NCBI GenBank assembly: GCA_902557235.1 | Contig: CACDZR010000002.1 | Span: 1 to 64,000 of the forward strand | Reading direction: 5' to 3' | Length of the DNA: 64,000 nt | DNA from: an uncultured Pelagibacteraceae bacterium | GTDB lineage: Bacteria; Pseudomonadota; Alphaproteobacteria; Pelagibacterales; Pelagibacteraceae | In this document: positions 40,201 to 48,812 of the stretch, piece by piece | Position numbering within the stretch: the first letter of the stretch is position 1 | Layout: every line of letters starts with the position of its first letter | Translations under genes and position numbers: made by a program | Notes under the pieces: model-generated | Seen by the model: the letters and a program-made list of their open reading frames with translations, nothing else | Database searches by the model: none | Told to the model about the DNA's origin: nothing

Positions 40201-40674
40201 AATTCAAATATCGCTGCAACTTTATTAAAAATACAAGAAAGAAAAACTGCCAAAGGAAATCCTTATGCTGTTTTAAAATTAACTGATCTAACTAGTGTTT
40301 TTGAATTATTCATTTTTTCTGACGTTTTAGAAAAAAATCGTGAAATATTGCAAGAAGGATCATCAATAATATTAACTTTGGCCAAATCTGTTTCGGATGA
40401 AGAAAATCGTTTTAAAAGAACGAATGTTCAGAAAATAGCCTCACTTTCAGAGTTGATGAATAAACCAATTGAAGAGGTACTTTTTAACTTAAAATCATTA
40501 AATGAATTGGACGAAATCTCAAAAATTATCCCCGACGAAGGAAATACAATTGTTAAAATTAAATTACGAGACCAAAATAATGAATTGGATTTTACACTTA
40601 AGAATAAGAGAAATATCGACAGAAAAATGTTAAATATAATTAGAAATAAAGAGATTTCTGCGATTATTCGATAA
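37258..40674 (+). CDS. dnaE: DNA polymerase III alpha subunit
   Basis: DnaE is the replicative polymerase. The 1138-residue protein has an N-terminal PHP domain (HLKIHTQFSICEGA), the catalytic DFDID segment with D404 and D406, the palm/fingers region with GPGRGSGAGSLVAW, a tandem helix-hairpin-helix, an internal beta-clamp motif QIDLFG (near residue 912) and an OB-fold region. It is slightly shorter than E. coli DnaE (1160). The ATG lies inside lolD (14-bp overlap). It is the last gene before the rpsB leader. Confidence 0.97.
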   Translation: MQESNSENFNHLKIHTQFSICEGAIKIDDLKDISKDKKLKALGLCDTSNLCGALEFAEKLSKSGSQPIIGTQINFKLNDTTGLLPLFALNEDGYKTIIKLSSLSFLKNDDLSDPHLDINELLNNTEGVAIFSGTINGLFGQLFNKGKFSEISEIFSKLKANYGDRFYIEIQRHGDQNEKEFEKFNLISSKKLDIPLIATNEVFYINKDMHEAHDALICIKNKTYVNEKNRVRFSNHHYLKSSSEMVDLFIDLPEALENNYNFPFRCNFRPLSSKPILPNISSDKGISADEILKKDSLDGLNEKFINIFKLENKDFASDKNYLKYKDRLDHELEIIIKMNYASYFLIVSDYIKWAKENDIPVGPGRGSGAGSLVAWCLSITDVDPIRFNLIFERFLNPDRISMPDFDIDFCEEKRDLVFEYLTKKYENSVAHIITFGKLKARMVIRDVGRVLGLAYGFVDSISKMIPFDPSRPQNLTECIAGEPRLQKLINEDSRVKKLTDLSLKLEGLNRNVATHAAGVVIADKKLTEIVPLYKDATSDLLLPSTQFDMYSAENAGLIKFDFLGLKTLTVINNTQKLIRKKDKKFNIENINFEDQKVFDLLSTGKTVGLFQIESAGMREALMQMKPNHIEDIIALVALYRPGPMSNIPIYNDCKHGKKTPDYLHPLLEDILRPTYGVIIYQEQVMQIAQKLSGFTAGQADILRRAMGKKKRAELEKQKQSFISGAVNNGISKDVAAGIFLKIEPFAEYGFNKSHAAAYAIISYQTAYLKTYYPKEFIAASMTMDISNQNKLSEFYEELKRLKIKIVRPDINECYADFRTDGEKFYYALGAIKAVGYEAVSNIVEERIKNGKFSSINDFLNRVNPKDINKLQLEGLVKAGAFDNINLNRQSLFNSIPSFITKSKNIYENKSANQIDLFGENNTPDSEVIIKIDDWKFEERLSKEFESVGFFISDHPLNQFKEIFEDYNIKDYLSFNNDNEIINSNIAATLLKIQERKTAKGNPYAVLKLTDLTSVFELFIFSDVLEKNREILQEGSSIILTLAKSVSDEENRFKRTNVQKIASLSELMNKPIEEVLFNLKSLNELDEISKIIPDEGNTIVKIKLRDQNNELDFTLKNKRNIDRKMLNIIRNKEISAIIR

Positions 40675-40730
40675 TTTTAAGCTTGTTAAATAAAAAAAAT
40701 CTTTGTAAATAGTCACTAAAATTAACAAAA

Positions 40731-40799
40731 ACGCACACAGTTTTTGGTTTTATACCTCCGGTCCTTAATTGGAAATTACTGTGGTGGCTTAACCGGGAA
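40731..40799 (+). ncRNA. rpsB leader RNA, likely pseudoknot
   Basis: This part of the 130-bp dnaE-rpsB gap is clearly richer in GC than other spacers. CACAGT (40736-40741) pairs with ACTGTG (40778-40783), and CCGGT (40758-40762) in the loop pairs with ACCGG (40792-40796) beyond the stem, giving an H-type pseudoknot that ends at the GGGA next to the rpsB ATG. A structured element before the S2 gene was reported for Pelagibacter by comparative genomics; this looks like the same one. Autoregulation by S2 is the expected role. Confidence 0.75.
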
Positions 40800-40804
40800 T
40801 AAAT

Positions 40805-41614
40805 ATGAAAATACCTAACGTTACAATCCAACAATTATTAGAAGCAGGTGTTCATTTAGGACACAAAACACTTAGATGGAATCCAAAAATGAAAAAATAT
40901 ATTTTTGGCAAAAGAGACTCAATCCATATTATTGATTTAACTCAAACTTTGGAACTTACAAAAGTTGCGCTGGAAAAAGTTCACGAAGTTATATCTAATA
41001 ATGGAAAAATATTATTTGTCTCAACAAAAAAACAAGCATCAGAGGCTATAGCGGAAGTTGCTAAAGAAACTGATCAATATTTTGTAAATTATAGATGGTT
41101 AGGTGGAATGCTAACTAATTGGGGAACCATATCTAATTCAATAAAAAAACTAAAACAATTAGAAATAAATTTAGTGTCAGAAAATAGAGGTTTTACAAAA
41201 AAAGAACTTCTTAAAATGAGTGTTAAAAAAGACAAGCTACAAAGATCATTGGGTGGCATAGCAGAAATGAAAAAAGTTCCTGATTTAGTATTTATTATAG
41301 ATACAAATTACGAGTCACTAGCCATTCAGGAGTCAGTTAAATTGGGAATTCCAATTGTTGCAATATTAGATAGTAATTCAAATCCTGACGGTATTGATTA
41401 TCCAATACCAGGAAATGATGATGCTAGAAGAGCAATAGATTTATATTGTAGTTTAATCAAAGAGACAATTGTTTCTGCAAAAAACTCAATTCCTGTAGTT
41501 GAGAAAAAAGAGAGTGTAAAAAAAGAGACTAAATCATCTAAGACTGTTCAAGAAAAAGATAGAGAAAAATTAGAGGAAAAATTTAGTGAAAAAAAAAAAA
41601 AAACGATAAATTAA
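40805..41614 (+). CDS. rpsB: 30S ribosomal protein S2
   Basis: S2 binds the small subunit near the head-body junction. The 269-residue protein shows the family signatures [19 protein letters not shown] (about 11-29), [11 protein letters not shown] and [13 protein letters not shown] lysine/glutamate-rich tail (about 232-269) extends past the conserved core and contains a homopolymer of 15 A bases at 41589-41603. Expression is probably controlled by the leader pseudoknot. tsf follows with 1 bp between. Confidence 0.97.
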   Translation: MKIPNVTIQQLLEAGVHLGHKTLRWNPKMKKYIFGKRDSIHIIDLTQTLELTKVALEKVHEVISNNGKILFVSTKKQASEAIAEVAKETDQYFVNYRWLGGMLTNWGTISNSIKKLKQLEINLVSENRGFTKKELLKMSVKKDKLQRSLGGIAEMKKVPDLVFIIDTNYESLAIQESVKLGIPIVAILDSNSNPDGIDYPIPGNDDARRAIDLYCSLIKETIVSAKNSIPVVEKKESVKKETKSSKTVQEKDREKLEEKFSEKKKKTIN

Positions 41615-41615
41615 T

Positions 41616-42467
41616 ATGAGTGATGTTGAAAAAGTAAAAAAATTAAGAGTTGCTACAGGAGCTGGTTTTAAAGACTGCAATTTAGCAATTAAAGAGGCTA
41701 ATGGTGACCTAGATAAGGCAGTAGAAATTTTAAGAGTAAAAGGAATTTCAAAAGCATCAAAAAAAATGTCAAGAGAAGCAAAAGAAGGTGTTGTTGCAAT
41801 TAGTGGTGATGAAAAAAAGACTTCAATAATAGAAGTTAATTGTGAAACAGACTTTGTAGCAAAAAATGATGATTTTATAAATTTTGTGAAAGAGTTAAGT
41901 GAATTGAATAACCAAAATGACTCTAATCTTGATAATCTAAATAAGGCTAAAATGAAAAATGGTTCCTCAGTTGAGGATAATTTGGTTGCGTTGATTGCTA
42001 AAATTGGAGAAAAAATAACTATTGGACAAACAAAAACTATCTCAAACTCTTCTTCAACTAATTACCAATATTTACATACAGTGGTTAAAGATAACTTAGC
42101 AAAACTAGCTGTAATTGTCTCGTTAGAAACTAAAGAAAATTCTGAAACTGTTAAAACATTTGGTAAACAATTATCAATGCATATTGCAGCTTCAAATCCT
42201 TTAGCTTTAGAGTCTACATTAATTGACAAAGCAATTATTGATAAAGAGCAAGAATTAATTACAGAAGAGCTTAAAAATTCAGGTAAACCAGAGGACATAG
42301 CTAAAAAGATTAGTTTAGGAAAAATGAATAAATTTAAAGAAGAAAATGCTCTAATGACTCAGGCTTGGGTAATGGAGCCTAAAAAGAAAGTTCAAGATGT
42401 TTTAAAAGAACTTGCTGTAAACGATTTGAAAATTAAGGAATTTAGTAGAATTAAAATAGGTGAGTAA
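41616..42467 (+). CDS. tsf: Elongation factor Ts
   Basis: EF-Ts exchanges GDP for GTP on EF-Tu. The 283-residue protein begins with the UBA-like domain [19 protein letters not shown] and has the core motif [15 protein letters not shown] (about 73-87), where the TDFV segment inserts into EF-Tu. Length is typical. It follows rpsB by one base, and its stop is directly followed by the frr ATG, with no pyrH between as would be usual. Confidence 0.97.
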   Translation: MSDVEKVKKLRVATGAGFKDCNLAIKEANGDLDKAVEILRVKGISKASKKMSREAKEGVVAISGDEKKTSIIEVNCETDFVAKNDDFINFVKELSELNNQNDSNLDNLNKAKMKNGSSVEDNLVALIAKIGEKITIGQTKTISNSSSTNYQYLHTVVKDNLAKLAVIVSLETKENSETVKTFGKQLSMHIAASNPLALESTLIDKAIIDKEQELITEELKNSGKPEDIAKKISLGKMNKFKEENALMTQAWVMEPKKKVQDVLKELAVNDLKIKEFSRIKIGE

Positions 42468-43019
42468 ATGTTTGATGAAAAATCACATAGCTTAAAAATG
42501 GATAAAGCTATTGAGGTATTCTCTAAAGAGTTATCGTCATTGAGAACTGGAAGAGCAAATGCAGCAATGTTAGATCTTGTTAAAGTAGATGTTTATGGTC
42601 AACAAATGCCAATTAATCAGGTTGGCAGTATAACAACGCCTGAGCCAAGAATGATTAATATTCAAGTTTGGGACCAAAATAATGTGAACTTAGTAGATGC
42701 CGCCATTAAGAAATCGGAGCTAGGATTAAATCCCCAAATTGATGGACAATTAATTAGATTACCAATACCAGAACTAAATGAGGAAAGAAGAACAGAACTT
42801 AAAAAGCTGATTAAGTCTATGGGTGAAAAATGTAAAATTTCAATCAGGAATATAAGAAGAGATGCTAATGAAGAACTTAAAAAACTTTTAAAATCAAAAG
42901 AAATTGGTGAAGATGAAGAAAAATCTTTTGAAAAAAATGTTCAAATAATTACTGATAAACATATTGCAATTGTGGATGAAAAAATCTCAACTAAAGAAAA
43001 AGAAATAATGACAATATGA
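42468..43019 (+). CDS. frr: Ribosome recycling factor
   Basis: RRF splits post-termination ribosomes together with EF-G. The 183-residue protein has the family SLRTGRANAAMLD segment (about 25-37), GSITTPEPRMI and IRNIRRDANEELKKL (about 126-140). It begins immediately after the tsf stop; in most proteobacteria pyrH sits between these genes. It overlaps uppS by 4 bp. Confidence 0.97.
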   Translation: MFDEKSHSLKMDKAIEVFSKELSSLRTGRANAAMLDLVKVDVYGQQMPINQVGSITTPEPRMINIQVWDQNNVNLVDAAIKKSELGLNPQIDGQLIRLPIPELNEERRTELKKLIKSMGEKCKISIRNIRRDANEELKKLLKSKEIGEDEEKSFEKNVQIITDKHIAIVDEKISTKEKEIMTI

Positions 43020-43690
43020 ACCCTTTAAAACATGTAGCCATTATCATGGATGGTAATGGGAGGTGGGGTTTAAAAAATAAAAATTCAAGAAATGCTGGTC
43101 ATAGAGCTGGGTTGAATGCAGTAGAAAGAATCATAAAAGAAACTATCAAAAATAATATAAAATTTCTTACTTTATATGCTTTCTCAACAGAAAATTGGAA
43201 AAGGCCAAAAAAAGAGATCAATTTTCTATTTAATCTTTTAGAAAATTTCCTTAAAGAAAAAATCGAGGATTTAAATAAACAAAAGATTAAATTAAAGATT
43301 GTTGGTAGAAAAAATTTCTCAACTAAATTGAATAGCCTATTAAACTTATCAGAAAAAAAAACTTCAAAAAATAAAAGACTACAAATAAATTTAGCCCTAA
43401 ATTATGGGTCAAAAACCGAACTAATATACGCATTTAAAGAATTGGCAAAAAATAAAGAGTCAATTAATGAAAAAAATTTAAAAAAATATTTACAAACAAA
43501 AGATATACCAGATCCAGAAATATTAATAAGAACAGGAAATACCAAAAGATTAAGTAATTTTTTATTATGGCAAGCAGCTTACTCGGAGATTTTTTTTGAA
43601 AAAAAATTATGGCCTGATTTTAATGAAAAAGATTATTATAAAATAATTAAGAAATATAAGAATATTAAAAGAAATTTTGGGAATATTTAA
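43016..43690 (+). CDS. uppS: Undecaprenyl diphosphate synthase
   Basis: UppS extends farnesyl diphosphate with isopentenyl units to make the C55 lipid carrier for peptidoglycan and lipopolysaccharide. The 224-residue protein has HVAIIMDGNGRWG (about 6-18) with the catalytic Asp12, FSTENWKRP (about 56-64) and DPEILIRTGNTKRLSNFLLW (about 165-184). Length is slightly shorter than E. coli UppS. It overlaps frr by 4 bp and cdsA by 1 bp. Confidence 0.95.
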   Translation: MNPLKHVAIIMDGNGRWGLKNKNSRNAGHRAGLNAVERIIKETIKNNIKFLTLYAFSTENWKRPKKEINFLFNLLENFLKEKIEDLNKQKIKLKIVGRKNFSTKLNSLLNLSEKKTSKNKRLQINLALNYGSKTELIYAFKELAKNKESINEKNLKKYLQTKDIPDPEILIRTGNTKRLSNFLLWQAAYSEIFFEKKLWPDFNEKDYYKIIKKYKNIKRNFGNI

Positions 43691-44361
43691 TGATCAAAGA
43701 GGTTGAAAAAAGAATATTGAGTTCACTCATTTTGATTCCATTAGCAATATTCTTTATAATTCAAGGATCTGTTTTTTTTGCCTTTTTTTTAATTATAGCA
43801 TTTTTTCTAACAAGTTATGAGTGGATAAAGATGTGTAAAAAATTTAATTCACTTAAAATCTTTGGAATTATTTTTTTATTTTTATCTTTTTTACATGCTT
43901 TTGGATTTAGAGAAAATTTTGGTTTATATAATTTTTTATTTGTAGTTTTAATATGTATTTTTACAGATTTAGGTGGGTACATTTTTGGAAAAACTTTTAA
44001 AGGACCAAAATTGACAAAAATCAGTCCCAATAAAACTTACGCTGGAGTTTTTGGAAGTTTTGTTTGTTCATTAATAATTGGGATATTAATGTTAAATAAT
44101 TTTCCAATTTCTCTTAGAACTTTAAGTGAGAATGAGATTTATTCTGGTTTTAATACTAATACACAGCTATATTATCTTTTTTTAATTTTATCGATTTCAC
44201 TAATTAGTCAAATAGGTGACTTAATCATCTCATATTTCAAAAGATTAATGAAAGTTAAAGATACGGGTAAAATTATTCCTGGTCATGGAGGATTACTAGA
44301 TAGAATTGATGGTTTAATTTTTGTAATACCAATCTTTTACATATTTTTTAAATTATTTTAA
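43690..44361 (+). CDS. cdsA: Phosphatidate cytidylyltransferase
   Basis: CdsA forms CDP-diacylglycerol, the precursor of all major phospholipids. The 223-residue protein has several helices and the C-terminal signature RLMKVKDTGKIIPGHGGLLD (about 181-200) followed by RIDG, with the acidic residues for catalysis. It is shorter than E. coli CdsA (285), with fewer N-terminal helices. Its position between uppS and dxr is canonical. Confidence 0.94.
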   Translation: MIKEVEKRILSSLILIPLAIFFIIQGSVFFAFFLIIAFFLTSYEWIKMCKKFNSLKIFGIIFLFLSFLHAFGFRENFGLYNFLFVVLICIFTDLGGYIFGKTFKGPKLTKISPNKTYAGVFGSFVCSLIIGILMLNNFPISLRTLSENEIYSGFNTNTQLYYLFLILSISLISQIGDLIISYFKRLMKVKDTGKIIPGHGGLLDRIDGLIFVIPIFYIFFKLF

Positions 44362-45524
44362 TGAAAAAAAAAATAGCTATTTTAGGTTCGACAAGTTCAA
44401 TTGGTAAGTCTTTATTAAATATAATTAAAAAAGATAAAAAAAATTTCAAGATAGAATTACTAACAGCAAATACAAATTATAAAGAATTAATTAATCAAGC
44501 AAAAAGATTTAATGTTAAGAATATAATTATAACTGATCCAAATAGTTTCAAAAAAACAAAAACAATTTGCAAAAATAAAAATATTAATATTTTTCAAAAC
44601 TTTGAAAGTTTAAAAAGAATTTTGCCAAAAAAAATTGATTATGTAATGAGTGCTATCTCTGGAATTGGTGGTTTATTACCTACATATAAAATAATTAATA
44701 GAACAAAATTGATAGCAATAGCAAACAAAGAAGCTATTGTTTGTGGATGGCCACTTATTAAAAAAGAACTGAAAAAAAACAAAACTAAATTTATACCAGT
44801 TGACTCAGAACATTTTTCAATTTTTTCACTTATTAACGATACTAACAAAAATGAGATTGAAAAAATTTATATTACCGCTTCAGGGGGACCATTCATTAAT
44901 TTACCTAAAAGTCATTTTAAAAATATTAAGTTAAGTGATGCATTAAAACATCCAAATTGGAGAATGGGAAAAAAAATTACAATTGATTCTGCAACTTTAA
45001 TGAATAAAGTTTTTGAAGTAATTGAAGCAAAAAATATATTTGATATTGGCTATGATAAAATCTCAATACTTACTCATCCAAAGTCATATGTTCATACAAT
45101 AATTAAATTCAAAAATGGTTTAAGTAAATTTTTAATTCATGAACCAGACATGACAATACCAATTTATAATTCTATTTATTTTGAAAAAAGCAAAAATATT
45201 AAGTCAAGTCCTCTAGATTTTAAAACACTAAATAATTTGAATCTTCATAAAGTAGAAAAAAATAAATTTCCATTGGTAGGATTACTTAACAAATTGCCAA
45301 AATATCCGTCATTATTTGAGACAGTTTTAATAACAATTAATGACTACCTAGTTTATAAATTCCTAGATAAAAGAATTAATTTCCAAGATCTTATTAAATT
45401 AGTTAATAAATTTTCAAATTCAAAAGAATTTCAAAAATTTAAGAGGATTAAGCCTAGAAATATTAAACAAATATATGATTTAAGGGATTATGTTCATTTA
45501 AAATTAAATGCTTTGGGTATATAA
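44361..45524 (+). CDS. dxr: 1-deoxy-D-xylulose 5-phosphate reductoisomerase
   Basis: Dxr makes 2-C-methylerythritol 4-phosphate in the non-mevalonate isoprenoid pathway. The 387-residue protein has the NADPH motif LGSTSSIGKS (about 7-16), IANKEAIVCGW (about 119-129), PVDSEHFSIF with the metal-binding acidic residues, TASGGPF and the HPNWRMGKKITIDSATLMNK segment. It is followed after only 5 bp by bamA; the site-2 protease gene rseP that often lies here is missing. Confidence 0.97.
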   Translation: MKKKIAILGSTSSIGKSLLNIIKKDKKNFKIELLTANTNYKELINQAKRFNVKNIIITDPNSFKKTKTICKNKNINIFQNFESLKRILPKKIDYVMSAISGIGGLLPTYKIINRTKLIAIANKEAIVCGWPLIKKELKKNKTKFIPVDSEHFSIFSLINDTNKNEIEKIYITASGGPFINLPKSHFKNIKLSDALKHPNWRMGKKITIDSATLMNKVFEVIEAKNIFDIGYDKISILTHPKSYVHTIIKFKNGLSKFLIHEPDMTIPIYNSIYFEKSKNIKSSPLDFKTLNNLNLHKVEKNKFPLVGLLNKLPKYPSLFETVLITINDYLVYKFLDKRINFQDLIKLVNKFSNSKEFQKFKRIKPRNIKQIYDLRDYVHLKLNALGI

Positions 45525-45529
45525 AGCTT

Positions 45530-47779
45530 TTGATTATGTATAAGTTAATTATAAAAATAATTACAATCTCTTTTTTCTTATTATCGTTAGTAAGAGCTGA
45601 GACTTTACAGAAATTTGAAATCTCAGGAAATAAAAGAATTTCAGATCAAACAATAATTATTTTTTCAGAAATGGAAATCAATGAAGAAATTACAAAGTCT
45701 AAATTAGATGAAGTAATAAAAAAACTTTATAAAACAAATTTTTTTAAAGACATAAATTTAAGTTTTGAAAACCAAACATTGTTTTTAAAAGTTGAAGAGA
45801 ACCCAATAATAGAAAATTTACAGATTACCGGGATTAAAAAACAATCATTGGTTGAATTTATTAAAGGTAAATTACAACTTGCAGAAATGAAATCTTTTAA
45901 TCAGGAATTATTATCAGCTGACATTAATTTAATTTACAATATTTTGAAAACAAATGGGTATTATTTTGCAGATATCACAATTTCTAAAAGTCTAGATGAT
46001 AAACTAAATTCTATTGATTTAAAAATTGATGTTCTGTTGGGAGAGAAAGCAAAGATCAAAAAAATCATATTTCTTGGAGAAAAAGTTTTTAAAGAAAAAA
46101 GATTGAAAGAAATAATAGTTTCAGAGGAACATAAATTTTGGAAATTTGTTTCAAGAAACGTTTATATAAATCAAGAATTGATCAATCTCGATAAAAGACT
46201 CCTTTCAAATTATTATAAAAATAATGGTTACTTTAACGTAAAAATAGATAATTCCTTTGTCGAGTTTGACAAGAATTCCAATTTTAATTTAATATTTAAT
46301 ATCACGCCTGGTAAAAAATATTTTTTTAATGACTTTTCATTAAATTTACCACCCAACTATGATGTCAAATTTTTCAACAAGATAACAAAAAAATTTTCTA
46401 AACTTAAGGGTGACACTTACTCCCTACTAAAAGTTAACGACCTTTTAGACAATATAAACGAAATTGCATTATCTAAACAATATGAATTTATTGATGCATC
46501 TATTGAAGAAAAAATTAATGGTGACAAAATTGATTTTGATATAAATATTTCAGAAAGTGATAAGTTTTATATTGAAAAGATAAATATTAAGGGAAACTTT
46601 AATACTTTAGAAGAAGTTGTTAGAAATAATTTAATTGTAGACGAAGGTGACCCATTTAATGAAATTTTATTTAACAAATCTGTAAATAATATCAAAAGTT
46701 TAGGAATTTTTAAAAAAGTAAAAACAGATGTGAGGGATGGTTCAAATTCATCTTTTAAAGAGATAGATATTGACGTAGAGGAAAGACCTACTGGAGAAAT
46801 TTCTCTAACAGCAGGTTTTGGTACTACCGGAGAAACTATTGGTGCAGGGATTAAAGAAAAAAATTTTTTAGGTAAAGGGATAAATTTAAATACTAATTTA
46901 GAATTGACATCTGACTCAATTAAAGGTCAATTTATATACGCAAAACCTAATTTCAATTATAGCGATAACACTTTATTTACATCATTACAAAGCTCTACGA
47001 CTGATTTATTAATAAACTCAGGTTATAAAACATCTAATATTGGTTTTTCTTTAGGTACTAGATTTGAACAGTTTAAAAATATATATCTTAGTCCAGAAAT
47101 AGACTTCCTTATTGAAGATCTGGAAACTTCAGATAAAGCCTCAAATATTCTAAAAAAACAAGAGGGATCTTATACAGATCTATATTTTAACTATTCAATA
47201 AATCAGGACTTAAGAGACAAACGATATAGAACGGAGAAAGGATACGTTACAACTTTTTCACAAGAATTACCTTTAGTGTCAGATAATGCAGAAATATCTA
47301 ATGCATTCGAAATAACAAATTATAAAAAACTTTCATCAACTTCTGACATGGTTGGAAAAGTAAGTTTTTTTGGAAAAACTATTACAGGTTTAAGTGATGA
47401 TGTTAGAATCTCTAAAAGATTAAATGTACCTTCTCATAGACTTAGAGGCTTTCAAAGGGGTAAAGTTGGACCAATTGAAAATAACGACTATATAGGAGGT
47501 AATCATGTTACTACTCTAAATTTGTCAGCAACACTTCCTAATATTGTTCAAGGATTAGATAATCTTGATGTTGGAGTTTTTATTGATGCAGCAAATATAT
47601 GGGGTGTAGATTATGATAGCTCTATTGATGATAAAAGTAAATTGAGATCAGCTACAGGAGTAGCACTTAATTTAATGACACCAATAGGTCCGCTAAGTTT
47701 TTCATTTGCAAATACACTCTCTAAAGCTTCAACAGATAAGACTGAAACTTTTAGATTTAATCTTGGAACACAGTTTTAA
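45530..47779 (+). CDS. bamA: Outer-membrane protein assembly factor BamA
   Basis: BamA is the outer-membrane barrel that inserts other beta-barrel proteins. The 749-residue protein has a signal peptide (about 1-23, ending SLVRA), five POTRA-like repeats (about 24-420; for example EISGNKRISDQ at the first) and a C-terminal barrel (about 430-749) with the RGFQRGKVGP lid-lock motif and a terminal Phe in LGTQF. An alternative ATG two codons in (45536) is possible. Its stop overlaps skp by 1 bp. Confidence 0.95.
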   Translation: MIMYKLIIKIITISFFLLSLVRAETLQKFEISGNKRISDQTIIIFSEMEINEEITKSKLDEVIKKLYKTNFFKDINLSFENQTLFLKVEENPIIENLQITGIKKQSLVEFIKGKLQLAEMKSFNQELLSADINLIYNILKTNGYYFADITISKSLDDKLNSIDLKIDVLLGEKAKIKKIIFLGEKVFKEKRLKEIIVSEEHKFWKFVSRNVYINQELINLDKRLLSNYYKNNGYFNVKIDNSFVEFDKNSNFNLIFNITPGKKYFFNDFSLNLPPNYDVKFFNKITKKFSKLKGDTYSLLKVNDLLDNINEIALSKQYEFIDASIEEKINGDKIDFDINISESDKFYIEKINIKGNFNTLEEVVRNNLIVDEGDPFNEILFNKSVNNIKSLGIFKKVKTDVRDGSNSSFKEIDIDVEERPTGEISLTAGFGTTGETIGAGIKEKNFLGKGINLNTNLELTSDSIKGQFIYAKPNFNYSDNTLFTSLQSSTTDLLINSGYKTSNIGFSLGTRFEQFKNIYLSPEIDFLIEDLETSDKASNILKKQEGSYTDLYFNYSINQDLRDKRYRTEKGYVTTFSQELPLVSDNAEISNAFEITNYKKLSSTSDMVGKVSFFGKTITGLSDDVRISKRLNVPSHRLRGFQRGKVGPIENNDYIGGNHVTTLNLSATLPNIVQGLDNLDVGVFIDAANIWGVDYDSSIDDKSKLRSATGVALNLMTPIGPLSFSFANTLSKASTDKTETFRFNLGTQF

Positions 47780-48297
47780 TGAAATTTCTGTTTGCTAAAA
47801 TATTTTTTATTGTTCTTTTTGCAGGTATATCAAACGCTAGTGAAAACATTAGGTTTATAGATATTAATTATATTGTAAATAATTCTGAAGTAGGAAAATC
47901 TTTAAACAAGATCGTACAAAATAAAAGTAAAAAAATTACAACTGAATTAAATGATATGGGTAAAAAGATTGAGAATAAAAAAAATAAAATTATTTCTCAA
48001 AAAAATATTCTCAAAAAAGATGAATATGAAAAATTAATTAGAGATTATGACGAAGAAGTTAAAAAGTACAATAACATAAGAAAAAAAAAGAACGAAGATT
48101 TTAACAAATTTAGGGTTAATTCACAAAAAAAGATTATTGAAACATTAAATCCAATCATTACTGCTTTTATGAAAAAAGAGTCAGTCCAAATTCTTTTACA
48201 AAAAGAACAGATAATATTTGGAGATAATAAATTGGATATTACAGAAGAAATTCTTAAAATATTTAATGATAAACATAAAAAAATTAAATTTGAATAG
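47779..48297 (+). CDS. skp: Periplasmic chaperone Skp/OmpH family
   Basis: Skp holds unfolded outer-membrane proteins on the way to the BAM complex. The 172-residue protein has a signal peptide (about 1-20, AKIFFIVLFAGISNA) and a long, highly charged coiled-coil part (about 40-120, rich in K, E and N) as in OmpH proteins. It follows bamA with a 1-bp overlap and lies 8 bp before fabZ. Sequence conservation in the family is low, so the assignment relies on architecture and position. Confidence 0.85.
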   Translation: MKFLFAKIFFIVLFAGISNASENIRFIDINYIVNNSEVGKSLNKIVQNKSKKITTELNDMGKKIENKKNKIISQKNILKKDEYEKLIRDYDEEVKKYNNIRKKKNEDFNKFRVNSQKKIIETLNPIITAFMKKESVQILLQKEQIIFGDNKLDITEEILKIFNDKHKKIKFE

Positions 48298-48305
48298 AAG
48301 AAATA

Positions 48306-48758
48306 ATGACGAAAAATAAATTAACAAAATCTGACATAATCAAATTATTACCTCACAGAGAACCAATGTTACTTATAGATGAGTTGATTAATATAAAACA
48401 TCTTCACTCAGCAACAGCAATAATGAACGTTAAAAAAGACTCATTTTATGTTGATGGACATTTTCCAGGAAACCCGGTTTTGCCAGGTGTTTTAATTGTA
48501 GAAGCTTTTGGTCAAGCTGCAGCTGCATTAACTGCTCATGGTATTGATAAAAAAGAATATGATAATAAATTAGTTTTTTTAATGAGTGTTGAAAAGGCTA
48601 GATTTAGAAATCCTGTTATACCTGATTGTAAACTTGAATTGAATATTGAAGCTATAAGATCACACGGTAGAGTTTGGAAATACAAGGGAGAGGCATTTGT
48701 GGATGGCAAAAAAATGTCAGATGCTCAATGGTCAGCCACTATTGTTGATAGGAAATAA
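48306..48758 (+). CDS. fabZ: 3-hydroxyacyl-ACP dehydratase
   Basis: FabZ dehydrates 3-hydroxyacyl-ACP in fatty acid synthesis and competes with LpxA and LpxD for the same substrates. The 150-residue protein has LLPHREPMLLID (about 14-25) and the active-site motif GHFPGNPVLPGVLIVEAFGQ (about 50-69) with catalytic His and Glu. Here fabZ precedes lpxD, whereas in E. coli lpxD is first. The gap to lpxD is 54 bp with a small hairpin. Confidence 0.97.
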   Translation: MTKNKLTKSDIIKLLPHREPMLLIDELINIKHLHSATAIMNVKKDSFYVDGHFPGNPVLPGVLIVEAFGQAAAALTAHGIDKKEYDNKLVFLMSVEKARFRNPVIPDCKLELNIEAIRSHGRVWKYKGEAFVDGKKMSDAQWSATIVDRK

Positions 48759-48787
48759 TTAGCAATAATTCTTGATAAGCTTTTAAA

Positions 48788-48810
48788 ATAAGTTTTGATA
48801 TTAAACTTAT
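48788..48810 (+). repeat. Small hairpin in front of lpxD
   Basis: ATAAGTTT (48788-48795) pairs perfectly with AAACTTAT (48803-48810) around a 7-nt loop, ending 2 nt before the lpxD ATG at 48813. It is AT-rich, has no following T run, and is probably weak. It could affect lpxD translation, or it could be chance. Confidence 0.3.
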
Positions 48811-48812
48811 TA

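Noticed and set aside
48788-48810. Terminator between fabZ and lpxD
   Set aside because: The stem is AT-rich and lacks a T run; genes on both sides belong to the same pathway cluster.
48795-48812. Upstream TTG start for lpxD
   Set aside because: Adds six residues unlike the family N-terminus and lies in a hairpin; ATG at 48813 is better.
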